Shown piece after piece: positions 24,711 to 36,636 of a DNA stretch of 64,000 nt (position 1 is its first letter; every line of letters starts with the position of its first letter). Made by a program: the position numbers and the translations under genes. Origin of the DNA: Micromonospora sp. R77 (GTDB taxonomy: Bacteria; Actinomycetota; Actinomycetes; Mycobacteriales; Micromonosporaceae); NCBI RefSeq assembly GCF_022747945.1, contig NZ_JALDST010000001.1, forward strand, positions 2,480,001-2,544,000, read 5' to 3'. The notes under the pieces were generated by a model. The model was not told the DNA's origin. It was given only the letters and a program-made list of their open reading frames with translations, and ran no database searches.

Positions 24711-26450
24711 TCAGGCGGCGGGCACCTCGGCGGTGGTCTGGATCCGGTCCAGCGCCGGCGCGGAGACCGGCGACTTCGCGGTCAGGTACGCGGTGAAGGC
24801 GTCCAGGTCGATCATGCCGGTGACCTGGTTCGTGCCGCCGGTGAGGACGCTGAAGCCGTCACCGCCGCCGGCGAGGAAGTTGTTCACCGTGACCCGGTAG
24901 GTCGCGGTGTCGGTGACGGGAGCACCGTTGATGGTGAGGCTGCCCCGGACCACCCGGCTGCCGCTGCACGGCGCGCCGGCCGCGGCGGTGGTGCCGTTGG
25001 TGTCCACGACGTAGTGCACGGTCGACGAGGCGTACAGCACCCGGGCGACGGTGAACTGCTGCTCCAGCATGCAGTAGAGCTGCGCGCCGGTGAGGTCGAG
25101 CGTCACCAGGTTGTTGGCGAACGGCTGCACGGTGAACGCCTCGGCGTAGGTGACCGGGCCGGCGTCGAGGTCGGCGCGGACACCACCGGGGTTCATGAAC
25201 GCGGCGACCGCGTTCTGCTCGTTGTCGGTGGCGGCGAGCTGGGCGTCGGCGATCACGTTGCCCAGCGGCGACTCACCGGTCTGGTACGTCGGCTTGCCGT
25301 TGGCGTCGACACCGGTCTGGTACAGGTTCTCCTGGGTCTTGGTGATCGCGCTGGTGGTCTCGCCGACCACCTTGTCGGCGACCGGACCGAGCGCGGTCTT
25401 GTAGTGGTTGATCAGCTCGGTGCTGGCCGGGTCCTTCGGCACGTCGCGGGTGACCACGGTGTTGTTCGCGGTGGCGCTGACCACGTCCCGGGTACGCGGG
25501 TCGATCTTCAGGTCGATGTCGGTGACCAGGCGACCGAAGGAGCTGGCGCTGGTGACCAGCTTGCCGTTGATGTTGCAGTTGTACGCGGCGTGGGTGTGCC
25601 CGCTGACGATGACGTCGATGGACGGGTCCATCCGGTTGGCGATGTCGACGATCGGGCCACTGAACCCGGTGCAGTCGTTGATGCCGCCGCCGTTCTGCAC
25701 GCCACCCTCGTGCAGCAGCACGACGATGCTCTGCACGCCGAGCAGGCGCAGGATCCTGGCGTACTTGTTGGCGGTGTCCGCCTCGTCGGCGAAGCGCAGG
25801 CCGGCCACGCCCTGCTGGCTGACGATGTTCGGCGTGCCCTCGAGGGTCATGCCGATGAAGCCGATCGGAACGCCCTTGACGATCTTGATGCCGAACGGCT
25901 GCATCAGGGGCAGGCCGGTGGAGGTCTTGAAGGCGTTCGCGGAGAGGTACCGGAACTTCGCACCGTCGAACGGGGTGCCGTCGGCGCAGCCGTCCACCGG
26001 GTGGCAACCGCCCCGCTGCATGCGCAGCAGTTCCTTGGCGCCCTCGTCGAACTCGTGGTTGCCGACGCTGGTGAACTCGAGCCCGGCGAGGTTCATCTCC
26101 TCGATGGTGGGCTCGTCGTGGAAGGCCGCGGAGAGCAGCGGCGAGGCGCCGATCAGGTCACCGGCGGCGACCGTGACGGTGCCCTTGCCCTGCTCGGCGG
26201 CGGCCGCGCGCATCGCCTTCAGGTGGCTGGCCAGGTATTCCGCGCCACCGGCCGGCTGTCCCGCGATGGTGCCGCTGGACCCGGTCGGGGGCTCCAGGTT
26301 GCCGTGGAAGTCGTTGATGGCGAGCAGCTGGACGTCGACCGGCTTGGCAGCGGCCTCCGCCTGGGCGGGGTGTACGGCGACCGCACTGAACGCGGTCACG
26401 GCGAGTGCGGCCAGGCCGACGGCGGCCCGACGCATCCCGGGGACGGACAT
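24711..26450 (-). CDS. Secreted 5'-nucleotidase / UDP-sugar hydrolase family protein
   Basis: A 579-residue exported bimetal phosphoesterase. The Sec signal peptide (MSVPGMRRAAVGLAALAVTA, cleavage near AEAAAK) follows a GAGGAGT ribosome site and fixes the start at 26450. The N-terminal metallophosphatase domain shows LLAINDFHGNL, AGDLIGAS, GNHEFDEG, VVLLHEGG and VIVSGHTHAAYN. The C-terminal nucleotidase domain shows AFMNPGGVRADL, VQPFANNLVTLDLTG and FLAGGGDGFSVL. It probably releases phosphate and nucleosides from extracellular nucleotides. The 283-base upstream region shows no clear gene. Confidence 0.94.
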   Translation of the reverse strand: MSVPGMRRAAVGLAALAVTAFSAVAVHPAQAEAAAKPVDVQLLAINDFHGNLEPPTGSSGTIAGQPAGGAEYLASHLKAMRAAAAEQGKGTVTVAAGDLIGASPLLSAAFHDEPTIEEMNLAGLEFTSVGNHEFDEGAKELLRMQRGGCHPVDGCADGTPFDGAKFRYLSANAFKTSTGLPLMQPFGIKIVKGVPIGFIGMTLEGTPNIVSQQGVAGLRFADEADTANKYARILRLLGVQSIVVLLHEGGVQNGGGINDCTGFSGPIVDIANRMDPSIDVIVSGHTHAAYNCNINGKLVTSASSFGRLVTDIDLKIDPRTRDVVSATANNTVVTRDVPKDPASTELINHYKTALGPVADKVVGETTSAITKTQENLYQTGVDANGKPTYQTGESPLGNVIADAQLAATDNEQNAVAAFMNPGGVRADLDAGPVTYAEAFTVQPFANNLVTLDLTGAQLYCMLEQQFTVARVLYASSTVHYVVDTNGTTAAAGAPCSGSRVVRGSLTINGAPVTDTATYRVTVNNFLAGGGDGFSVLTGGTNQVTGMIDLDAFTAYLTAKSPVSAPALDRIQTTAEVPAA

Positions 26451-26733
26451 GGAACTCCTCGTGAGATAACGACGCGTGGCATCCGGGCGATGGTTCGCCC
26501 GGCGACCGGTGAACGTGTCGTGACAGGGGTCGGCGCGACGGCGGCAGTCGGGGGGACGCCACCCCGCCGGGGCAAGCTTGCCACCCGAGGCACGATCGGT
26601 CGACCGGACCAGTCCAGCGGACCTTCGCATACCGGGGGCGACATGTGCGGGTCCGACGGACGTGTCGGACATGACGGGCAGGTGAAATCCTTCACGAGCC
26701 CCCGCTGTCAGGGGGTCGGGCTAGAAAGTAGCC

Positions 26734-27537
26734 ATGACGTCGATCCCCACTGCCTGGACGGTGGACTCGGTCCGCTCGGCCGACGGCACCACCATCGCCT
26801 ACGAGAGGGCCGGCGACGGCCCGCCGATCATCCTGGTCGGTGGGGCCTTCAACGACCGATCCACCACCCGGCCGCTGGGCGCGGCCCTCGCCGCCGACTT
26901 CACCGTGTTCGGCTACGACCGGCGCGGCCGCGGCGACAGTGGCGAGACCGCACCGTACGCGGTGCCGCGCGAGATCGAGGACGTGGCGGCCCTGATCGAG
27001 GCGGCCGGCGGCCGGGCGTACGTCTACGGCCTCTCCTCCGGCGCGATCCTCGCCGCCGACGCGGCGGCCGCCGGGCTGCCGGTCGCCGGCCTGGCCCTCT
27101 TCGAGCCACCGTTCCGGGTCGGCGGGCCCGCCGGCACCCCACCCGACCTTCAGGAACGGCTGACCGAGCTGGTGTCGGCTGGCCGGCGGGGCGACGCGGT
27201 CGAGCTCTTCCTGACCGTCGCCGTGGGGGTGCCCGCCGAGGCCGTCGCCGGAATGCGGGGCGACCCGGGATGGTCCTGGATGGAGGGGCTGGCCCACACC
27301 CTGGCCTACGACTGCGCGGTGAGCGGCGACGGGGCCCTGCCGACCGACCGGCTCGCGGCCATCGCCGCGCCGACCGTGGTGGTCGACAGCGCGGGCAGCC
27401 CGCCCTGGTTGCGGGAGGCGGCCGTCGCCACGGCGGACGCGATCCCGGGTGCCGTGCACCGCAGCCTGCCCGGCGGCTTCCACGAGGTGCCGCCCGAGGT
27501 GCTGGCGCCCGAGGTGCGCCGTCTCCTGCTGGGCTGA
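26734..27537 (+). CDS. Alpha/beta hydrolase
   Basis: A 267-residue alpha/beta-fold hydrolase. The oxyanion-side motif is ILVGGAFNDRS. The DRRGRGDSGETAPY segment and the nucleophile elbow YGLSSGA (Ser near residue 98) follow. The acidic residue is probably in PTVVVDSAGS and the histidine in GGFHEVPPEVLAPEV near the end. It resembles soluble esterase/lactonase-type enzymes annotated generically across actinobacteria. Substrate unknown. It is divergent from the nucleotidase gene. Confidence 0.88.
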   Translation: MTSIPTAWTVDSVRSADGTTIAYERAGDGPPIILVGGAFNDRSTTRPLGAALAADFTVFGYDRRGRGDSGETAPYAVPREIEDVAALIEAAGGRAYVYGLSSGAILAADAAAAGLPVAGLALFEPPFRVGGPAGTPPDLQERLTELVSAGRRGDAVELFLTVAVGVPAEAVAGMRGDPGWSWMEGLAHTLAYDCAVSGDGALPTDRLAAIAAPTVVVDSAGSPPWLREAAVATADAIPGAVHRSLPGGFHEVPPEVLAPEVRRLLLG

Positions 27538-27555
27538 GCCCGGGGTCCCACCCGG

Positions 27556-27595
27556 CACGGGGCCGGCTCCCAGGGACCGGGGAGCCGACCCCGTG
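27556..27595 (+). terminator. Terminator of the alpha/beta hydrolase gene
   Basis: A 16-base stem (27556-27571 with 27580-27595) interrupted by a single G-T type pair, with an eight-base loop, 18 bases after the stop. The remaining convergent gap up to 27909 contains no supported gene; it is AT-richer around 27675-27720 and holds a small TGGGAA/TTCCCA hairpin. Confidence 0.75.
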
Positions 27596-27909
27596 GCACC
27601 ACAGTGGTGTCCGCCGCAGGTGCGGCCACGGAACCACCAGCAGGGTGGATCAGCAGGGCTCTCGCCCAGAACGACGTTATAAGTGCCGGACGGCAATTGT
27701 GACCCTGGGAAACCTTCCCATCGGCAAGTACGTCCGCCGGGCGGAGGCCGTCCCATCCGGACGGTGACCCCGCGTTGGGCCGGTCGGTCGGACATTCGGT
27801 GATCCGGTTTCGGCACCGCCAACGTCCGCGTGTCAATCCGGTGGGAAGGCCGCATCGGATGCCCGCTGCACGACGATCAGGGCCACTTGCCGCGACGCGT
27901 CCGCCCGGG

Positions 27910-28689
27910 TCAGAACGCGCAGGTGCTGCCGGCGGCGTGGCTGACCTGGACGGTGTGGGTGACGCAGCCACCGTCGGCCACCCGGTGCAGCAGGAAGGCG
28001 CTCGGCTCGCCGACCAGCCCGATCTCCTCGTCGGCGCTCATCGTCAGCGTGGACTGCACCCAGGTGCTCGGGGCGGTGGTGAGCACCGTGCCGGCGAACG
28101 CGGTGGTCACCGACCGGTGCAGGTGGCCGGCGGTGACGCGTACGACGTGAGGGTGGCGGCCGACGACGGCCGCGAGCGCGGCACCGTCGGCGAGCCGGAT
28201 CTCGTCGGCGGCCGGGATGCCGACCCCGACCGGCGGATGGTGCAGGCACACGACGGCGGGCACCTCCGGCCGGCCGCCCAGCACCCCGTCGAGCCAGGCG
28301 AGCTGGTCGTCGCCGAGCTGCCCACCGCTGCTCCCCGGCGTGAGCGAGTCCAGCACCACGACGGTCGCCTCGGCGTGGTCGACGTGGTAGTAGGCCGAGA
28401 ACCCGCCACCGAGGCAGGGTGTGCCGCCGAAGGTGTCCAGCAGCGACTCCCGGTCGTCGTGGTTGCCGGCGGCCAGGTGCACCGGCAGCGGGAACCGGCC
28501 GATGATCTCGCGGAGCGCTGCGTACTCGTCCGGTCGGCCGTGGGCGACCAGGTCACCGGTGATCACCACGCAGTCCGGACGGGGTCGCACGGCGAGCACC
28601 CGGCCGAGGGCCCGGTGCAGCCCGGACGCCGGTTCGGCGGCGAGCAGGCCGGTGGTCACGTGCGGGTCGCTGAGCTGGGCGATGAGCAT
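27910..28689 (-). CDS. CpdA/Icc-type metallophosphodiesterase
   Basis: A 259-residue calcineurin-like phosphodiesterase of the 3',5'-cyclic nucleotide class. Motifs in order are LIAQLSDPHVT, VITGDLVAHG, AAGNHDDR, VVCLHHPPV and TAGHLHRSVT, which are the full metal-binding set of class III phosphodiesterases. Cyclic AMP is a possible substrate, notable because an adenylate cyclase gene lies at 7.7-11.3 kb, but related enzymes act on other phosphodiesters. GAGGAGG precedes the ATG at 28687-28689. Confidence 0.9.
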   Translation of the reverse strand: MLIAQLSDPHVTTGLLAAEPASGLHRALGRVLAVRPRPDCVVITGDLVAHGRPDEYAALREIIGRFPLPVHLAAGNHDDRESLLDTFGGTPCLGGGFSAYYHVDHAEATVVVLDSLTPGSSGGQLGDDQLAWLDGVLGGRPEVPAVVCLHHPPVGVGIPAADEIRLADGAALAAVVGRHPHVVRVTAGHLHRSVTTAFAGTVLTTAPSTWVQSTLTMSADEEIGLVGEPSAFLLHRVADGGCVTHTVQVSHAAGSTCAF

Positions 28690-28755
28690 CGACGCCTCCT
28701 CGGGGACCGGACCCCCACGCTATCGCCGATCGTCCCCACCGCGCGGCCCCGCGCC

Positions 28756-28800
28756 GTCCACAGGCCGCATCCACAGGCTGTGGATAGCACATGTGTACGA
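28756..28800 (-). promoter_or_regulatory. Composite DnaA-box-like and LexA-like element, copy 1
   Basis: GTCCACA (28756), CATCCACA (28768) and TGTGGATAG (28779-28787) are DnaA-box-like sites. They adjoin TAGCACATGTGTACGA, whose complement matches the actinobacterial SOS box TCGAAC-N4-GTTCGA at 13 of 16 positions. The same composite occurs in the other orientation at 53817-53848. It lies 75 bases upstream of the GGDEF gene. Confidence 0.45.
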
Positions 28801-28874
28801 AGGTCGGCCGACTCGTCGCTGAGTACCCTTGATCGCGTCACCCGGCCTGTCCGGCCCCTCTCACCAGGAACGAC

Positions 28875-30296
28875 GTGGATCACGAGCGAGTCGTCCGAGA
28901 CGTCACGGTCCGCCTTCCGATGGCGTCGACCGCCCTGGAGGCGTGCCAGTGGACGATCGCCACGCTCGCCCGGTACACCCCGGCGACCGTCTCGATCCTG
29001 CTCCAGGTCCACGACCGGCTCCGCTGCGTGGCGGCCACCGGCGCCTGGCAGGTCTTCTCCACGGTGCCGCCGAAGGCCGGCATCGTCGGCCGGGTACACG
29101 CCTCCGGCACGCCCGCCGCCGTCGCCGACGTCACCGCCGACCCCGACTACCTGCCGATCCGACCCGACGTCACCAGCGAGGTCTGCGTTCCGGTGCTGGA
29201 CCCGGCGGGCCGGCCGCTCGGGGTGCTCGACCTGCAGTGGAGCGACCCGGCCGACCTCGCCGCGTGGCAGCGGACCGCGGCACGGCTGGCCGCCCGGCTG
29301 GGCGCGCGGATCGTGGCGCTCGGTGGGCCGCCGGCCGAGAGCCGCAGCGAGAAGCTGCTCCGGCACGCCGCCGCGATGACCTCCGCCCCCACCGACTGGG
29401 ACCCGATGGCGGCGGCGATCACCGCGGCCCGGGACGTATCCACCCTCTCCGCCGCCGTGCTGGTGCTCGCCGGCCGCAGCGGGCCCAGACTCGGCGCGCC
29501 GACCAGCGCTCCCGGCGAACTGGAGTCGCGGATCCGCGCCGAACTCGCCGAGGTCGGCGCCGGACCGCTCGGCCGGCTGATCGCCCGGGCGCACCGGAAC
29601 GGCTCGTCGTACACGCTGGGCGAGGCGGGACACCCCCCGACCGGCGACTACCAACCGCTCGCCCGGGCCGGGGCACGCACCCTGGTGGCGGTGCCGGTCG
29701 GCCCGACGGACGGCGGCGGGGTGCTGCTGGTGGCCGACGAGCGGCTGCTGCGCCCCGACCCGACCACGGTCAACCTGATGGAGTTGCTGGCCGGCCAGGC
29801 GTGGACCTGCCTCGACCGGCTGCGCAGTCTGGCCCGGCTGCGTGAGCAGGCCAGCTCCGACCCGTTGACCGGGCTGCGACACACCGGGCCGTTCGGGCAG
29901 CGGATCGCGGCGGCCACGCCGGGGCGTACGGCCCTGCTGGCGATCGACGTGGACGGCTTCAAGACCGTCAACGACACGTACGGCCACCAGGCCGGTGACC
30001 GGGTGCTGGTGGGGCTGGCCCGGGCGCTGGAGGGGGCGCTGCGCCAGGGCGACGAGCTGTACCGGGTCGGCGGCGACGAGTTCGTGGCGGTGATCGAGGT
30101 GAGCCGCCCGGACGAGGCGGTCCGGATCGCCGAGCGACTCACCGAGGCGGCCCGGCACACCGGCCGCACCATCAGCATCGGGGTCGCCCTCCCCCAGCCC
30201 GGCGAGTCCCCCGAGCTGACCCTCCGCCGCGCCGACCAGGCCCTCTACGCCGTCAAACGCCAGGGCCGCGACGGCGTCCACCTCGCCGCCGCCTGA
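28875..30296 (+). CDS. GAF-GAF-GGDEF diguanylate cyclase
   Basis: A 473-residue cytoplasmic protein. Two GAF-like sensor domains (about residues 10-155 and 170-310) precede a GGDEF domain (about 318-470) with an intact RVGGDEF motif (399-403) and an RxxD inhibitory site (RQGD, 390-393) exactly five residues before it. It should therefore make c-di-GMP with product inhibition. There are no membrane segments. The GTG start follows AGGAACGAC. A TACCCT -10-like box is at 28824-28829, just downstream of the composite LexA/DnaA-like element. Confidence 0.92.
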   Translation: MDHERVVRDVTVRLPMASTALEACQWTIATLARYTPATVSILLQVHDRLRCVAATGAWQVFSTVPPKAGIVGRVHASGTPAAVADVTADPDYLPIRPDVTSEVCVPVLDPAGRPLGVLDLQWSDPADLAAWQRTAARLAARLGARIVALGGPPAESRSEKLLRHAAAMTSAPTDWDPMAAAITAARDVSTLSAAVLVLAGRSGPRLGAPTSAPGELESRIRAELAEVGAGPLGRLIARAHRNGSSYTLGEAGHPPTGDYQPLARAGARTLVAVPVGPTDGGGVLLVADERLLRPDPTTVNLMELLAGQAWTCLDRLRSLARLREQASSDPLTGLRHTGPFGQRIAAATPGRTALLAIDVDGFKTVNDTYGHQAGDRVLVGLARALEGALRQGDELYRVGGDEFVAVIEVSRPDEAVRIAERLTEAARHTGRTISIGVALPQPGESPELTLRRADQALYAVKRQGRDGVHLAAA

Positions 30297-30302
30297 CCCC
30301 CA

Positions 30303-30344
30303 CCCTCCGCCCTCCGCCCTCCGCCCTCCGCCCTCCGCCCTCCG
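30303..30344. repeat. Six tandem copies of a 7-base unit
   Basis: CCCTCCG is repeated six times without variation directly after the GGDEF stop codon. Such short tandem arrays are prone to copy-number change. Confidence 0.95.
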
Positions 30345-30347
30345 CGG

Positions 30348-30417
30348 CGATCATGGAGTTGTGGTGCCGGACGAACTGCGCAGAACCGGCAGACGAGGCA
30401 CCCCAAGTCCATGATCG
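30348..30417. repeat. Inverted repeat with GATCATGGA arms
   Basis: A 21-base arm (30348-30368) faces its complement (30397-30417) with three mismatches and a 28-base centre. It lies between the convergent GGDEF and asd genes and can form a hairpin. It probably belongs to a small interspersed family, and it may also terminate transcription. Confidence 0.65.
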
Positions 30418-30466
30418 ACCGGACCGGGGGACGTGGGGGGCGGGGTGCGGGCCGACGGCGGGTGGG

Positions 30467-31528
30467 TCAGGGGTGGGTCAGTTCCTTGGCGAGGAGTTCG
30501 GCGATCTGGGCGGTGTTGAGGGCGGCGCCCTTGCGGAGGTTGTCGCCGGTGACGAAGAGGTCGAGGGCGCGGGGGTCGTCGACCGCGCGGCGGATGCGGC
30601 CGACCCAGGACGGGTCGGTGCCGACGGCGTCGATCGGCATCGGGAACTCGCCGGCGGCCGGGTCGTCGACGAGGATCACGCCGGGGGCGTTGCGCAGCGC
30701 CTCGCGGGCTCCCTCGGCGTCCACCTCGGTGGCGAAGACCGCGTGCACGGCCACCGAGTGGCCGGTGACCACCGGCACCCGTACGCAGGTGGCGGAGACC
30801 TTGAGGTCGGGCAGCCCGAGGATCTTGCGCGACTCGTTGCGCATCTTCAGCTCCTCGGACGACCAACCGCCGTCGGCCAGCGAGCCGGCCCAGGGCACCA
30901 CGTTGAGCGCCAGCGGGGCCGGGAACGGACCCAGCTCGTCGCCGACCGCCTGCCGCACGTCGCCGGGGCGGGAGCCGAGCACCCGGTCACCGGCGATCTT
31001 GCCGAGCTGGGCGTGCAGCGTGTCCACGCCGGCCTGCCCCGCCCCGGAGACCGCCTGGTACGACGCGAGCACCAGCTCGCGCAGGCCGTACTCGCGGTGC
31101 AGCGGGGCGATCGCCACGATCATCGCCAGGGTGGTGCAGTTGGCGTTGGCGACGATGCCCCTGGGGCGGTTGCGGACCTGGTCCGGGTTGATCTCGGGGA
31201 CCACCAGCGGCACGTCACGGTCCATCCGGAACGCACCGGAGTTGTCCACCGCCACCGCGCCCCGGGACACCGCGACCGGCGCCCACTCGGCGGAGACCTC
31301 GTCCGGCACGTCGAACATGGCCACGTCCACCCCGTCGAACGCCTCGGGGGTGAGGGCCTGGACGGTCAGCGTCTCGCCCCGGCACTGCACCTGCCGGCCC
31401 ACCGAGCGCGCGGAGGCGAGCAACCGGATCTCGCCCCAGACGTTCCGCCGGGCGGAGAGCAGCTGGCACATCACCGTGCCGACGGCACCGGTCGCTCCGA
31501 CCACGGCGAGGGTGGGCAGCGACGACAC
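30467..31528 (-). CDS. asd: Aspartate-semialdehyde dehydrogenase
   Basis: A 353-residue NADPH-dependent enzyme that reduces aspartyl phosphate to aspartate semialdehyde, a precursor of lysine, diaminopimelate, threonine and methionine. The Rossmann motif VVGATGAVGTVM is at residues 9-20. The active-site cysteine is in NANCTTLAM (about residue 128) and the catalytic histidine in VTGHSVAVH. The GTG start lies five bases after the lysC stop, so the two form the classic lysC-asd operon. Confidence 0.96.
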   Translation of the reverse strand: MSSLPTLAVVGATGAVGTVMCQLLSARRNVWGEIRLLASARSVGRQVQCRGETLTVQALTPEAFDGVDVAMFDVPDEVSAEWAPVAVSRGAVAVDNSGAFRMDRDVPLVVPEINPDQVRNRPRGIVANANCTTLAMIVAIAPLHREYGLRELVLASYQAVSGAGQAGVDTLHAQLGKIAGDRVLGSRPGDVRQAVGDELGPFPAPLALNVVPWAGSLADGGWSSEELKMRNESRKILGLPDLKVSATCVRVPVVTGHSVAVHAVFATEVDAEGAREALRNAPGVILVDDPAAGEFPMPIDAVGTDPSWVGRIRRAVDDPRALDLFVTGDNLRKGAALNTAQIAELLAKELTHP

Positions 31529-31533
31529 GGGGG

Positions 31534-32799
<1,266 letters not shown>

Positions 32800-33046
32800 G
32801 ACGGCGCACTCCCTCCCAGCGACGACCCTGAGCGTGCCGACGCCGCCGGGTTCCGGTCCGGCGGCGCGTGTCAGACCACCTCAGGGTATCGGTCGGCGCG
32901 GCGCGGCGGGTCGGGTGATCCCACCATCCGGCCCGGCGTGGGGCGGCTCACCAGCCCGTGGGGGCGTTGCGGAGGTGCCGCGACACGCCGTGACGGCAGC
33001 CGTCCGGCGGACTCCGGCCGTCGGTCCCGCACCGCAGAATGACCCG

Positions 33047-33835
33047 GTGCACGCTCATCTTCGCGCGGCCCGAGGGCTGACGGCCGCCCTGGCGCTCGGC
33101 CTGCCGGCACTGCTCGCCGCCTGCACCGCCGACGACCGGCCGAGACCCGCCCCGCCGTCGACCACCGCCGATCCGGTGCCGGCCGGGGTGGACGCCGCCC
33201 GGGACGAGCTGGCCGCGCTAGCCGCCGCCGCGCTCGACCGCCACCTGACCGCCCGCTACACCCTGGTCACGCCGGACACCCCGACCCGCACAGTGCTGGT
33301 GACCAGCGCGAACGACGGCACCTGGCGGGTCGACGTGCCGGCCTGGGGGCTGGGCGGCACGGTGGACGTCTCGCTCGTCACCACGCCCGACGGGCTGTTC
33401 CAGTGCGCCCTGCCCTCGCCCGGCCGACCGGACCCGGCGAGCTGCGTACGCCTCGGCGACGCCGACGACACCGTCCCCCGCCGGCTCGACCCCCGGGTGC
33501 AGCACCCCTTCACCGACTGGCTGGACGTGCTCACCGACCGGCGTGCCCCGCTGGCGGTCTCCCCCGCCGCCGCGCCGGCCGGCGTCCCTGGTGGCTGCTA
33601 CTCGGTGGAGTCGACCTCCGCGTCGTTGAACGCGCCGTTGGACGTGGGGATCTACTGCTACCTGCCGGACGGCACCCCGACCTACGTACGGGCCGCGCTG
33701 GGCACCCTGACGCTGGCCGGTACGCCGACACCCGGCCCGGCCACGGCCCCGCTAGCCGGGCCGGTGGTGGAGAGCGAGCCGATCGGCCGTACGGCACCCG
33801 AGCCGACCGACAGTCCGATCGCGGGAACGGGCTGA
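33047..33835 (+). CDS. Lipoprotein of unknown function
   Basis: A 262-residue lipoprotein. The signal peptide ends in LPALLAAC, a clear lipobox, followed by a Pro/Thr-rich linker. The mature domain has two cysteine pairs (CALPSPGRPDPASC and GGCYSVESTS...YCYLPDG) and resembles actinobacterial surface lipoproteins without assigned role. The GTG start lies six bases after CAGAAT (33035-33040), a leaderless geometry. It is divergent from lysC across about 250 bases. Confidence 0.82.
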   Translation: MHAHLRAARGLTAALALGLPALLAACTADDRPRPAPPSTTADPVPAGVDAARDELAALAAAALDRHLTARYTLVTPDTPTRTVLVTSANDGTWRVDVPAWGLGGTVDVSLVTTPDGLFQCALPSPGRPDPASCVRLGDADDTVPRRLDPRVQHPFTDWLDVLTDRRAPLAVSPAAAPAGVPGGCYSVESTSASLNAPLDVGIYCYLPDGTPTYVRAALGTLTLAGTPTPGPATAPLAGPVVESEPIGRTAPEPTDSPIAGTG

Positions 33836-33918
33836 CCCCCGCCCGGTTACGGGTGTTATGGGACACAGCGGGCTGACCCGACGTAAGAGACGAATCGCCC
33901 ATCTGGGACGCTCTTCGC

Positions 33919-34473
33919 ATGGTTGACCTCACCCCGCTGCTCGCCTTCCGCTGGAGTCCCCGCGCCTTCGACCCGGACGCGACCCTCAGCGGCGACGAGG
34001 CTGCCTCCCTGCTGGAGGCCGCCCGCTGGGCCCCCTCGGCCGGCAACGCCCAGCCGTGGCGATTCGCCCTCGGCCACCGGGAGGAGGCGACCTGGAAGCG
34101 GATCCTGGTCAACCTGCCGGCCGGCGACCAGCGGTGGGCGCGGCACGCGTCCGCCCTGGTGGTGGGCGCGCACGTCGGGGGCACGCGGGGCCCGGCCCGC
34201 GGCGGAGCCGTCGAGCGGGCCGCCTACGACCTGGGGCAGGCGGTCGCCCACCTGACCGTGCAGGCCACCGCGCTCGGCCTGCACGTGCGACAGATCAGCA
34301 ACTTCGACCCGGTCGGCCTCGCCACCGAACTGGACCTGGCGGACGGGATCCACCCCCTGGTGGTCGCCGCCGTCGGTCGACTCGGCGACCCGTTCGCGCT
34401 CCCCGCGGAGCTACGGGCCCGGGAGACCGGGCTGCGCCACCGGCACCCCGTCGCGGCCCTCCTGCTCCGCTGA
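33919..34473 (+). CDS. Nitroreductase-family FMN oxidoreductase
   Basis: A 184-residue short nitroreductase. The FMN-binding N-terminus reads FRWSPRAFDPDATLSGDEAASLLEAARWAPSAGNAQPWRF, the typical RRS/SSxNxQPW pattern. A C-terminal GRLGDPFALPAELRARE segment completes the fold. It may reduce quinones or nitro compounds with NAD(P)H; partners and substrate are not evident. It is a single gene. Confidence 0.9.
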   Translation: MVDLTPLLAFRWSPRAFDPDATLSGDEAASLLEAARWAPSAGNAQPWRFALGHREEATWKRILVNLPAGDQRWARHASALVVGAHVGGTRGPARGGAVERAAYDLGQAVAHLTVQATALGLHVRQISNFDPVGLATELDLADGIHPLVVAAVGRLGDPFALPAELRARETGLRHRHPVAALLLR

Positions 34474-34549
34474 CCACGACGCGACGCCCGGAGGCTGCGA
34501 CACCCATCTCAAAGTCCGGACCTGCCTTCCCACTCCCCGTCTCACCACG

Positions 34550-34555
34550 TAGGGT
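34550..34555 (+). promoter_or_regulatory. -10 box of the leuA leader transcript
   Basis: TAGGGT lies nine bases before the leader peptide ATG, with a weak TTCCCA -35 17 bases upstream (34527-34532). The leader mRNA would start at or within a few bases of the ATG. Confidence 0.5.
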
Positions 34556-34557
34556 GA

Positions 34558-36504
<1,947 letters not shown>

Positions 36505-36509
36505 ACCGG

Positions 36510-36544
36510 GGAGGGTCCCCGGTCTCGTCGATCGGGGACCCTCC
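36510..36544 (+). terminator. Terminator of leuA
   Basis: A perfect 12-base stem (36510-36521 with 36533-36544) with an 11-base loop, six bases after the leuA stop. Confidence 0.85.
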
Positions 36545-36636
36545 GCCATCGCTCCGGACCCGTCCGTCCCGTTCCGGTGCCGCCGGTCGTTGATCCGTCC
36601 GGAGCCGGTCGCCCGACCGGACCGGAAGGGATCCGG

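Noticed and set aside
22776..27767. A very long open frame (over 1600 codons) on the plus strand crossing several genes
   Set aside because: It runs antisense or out of frame to four well-supported genes, is Arg/Gly/Pro/His-rich and has no domain. This is a common artefact of high GC content.
27600..27909. A short gene in the gap between the alpha/beta hydrolase and CpdA-like genes
   Set aside because: The open frames here show no ribosome site, no consistent third-position bias and no recognisable protein; only a small hairpin and an AT-richer patch are visible.
28756..28800. DnaA-box-like cluster as a replication origin
   Set aside because: No dnaA, dnaN or AT-rich unwinding element is nearby, and only three boxes are present. 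Kept as a regulatory candidate only.
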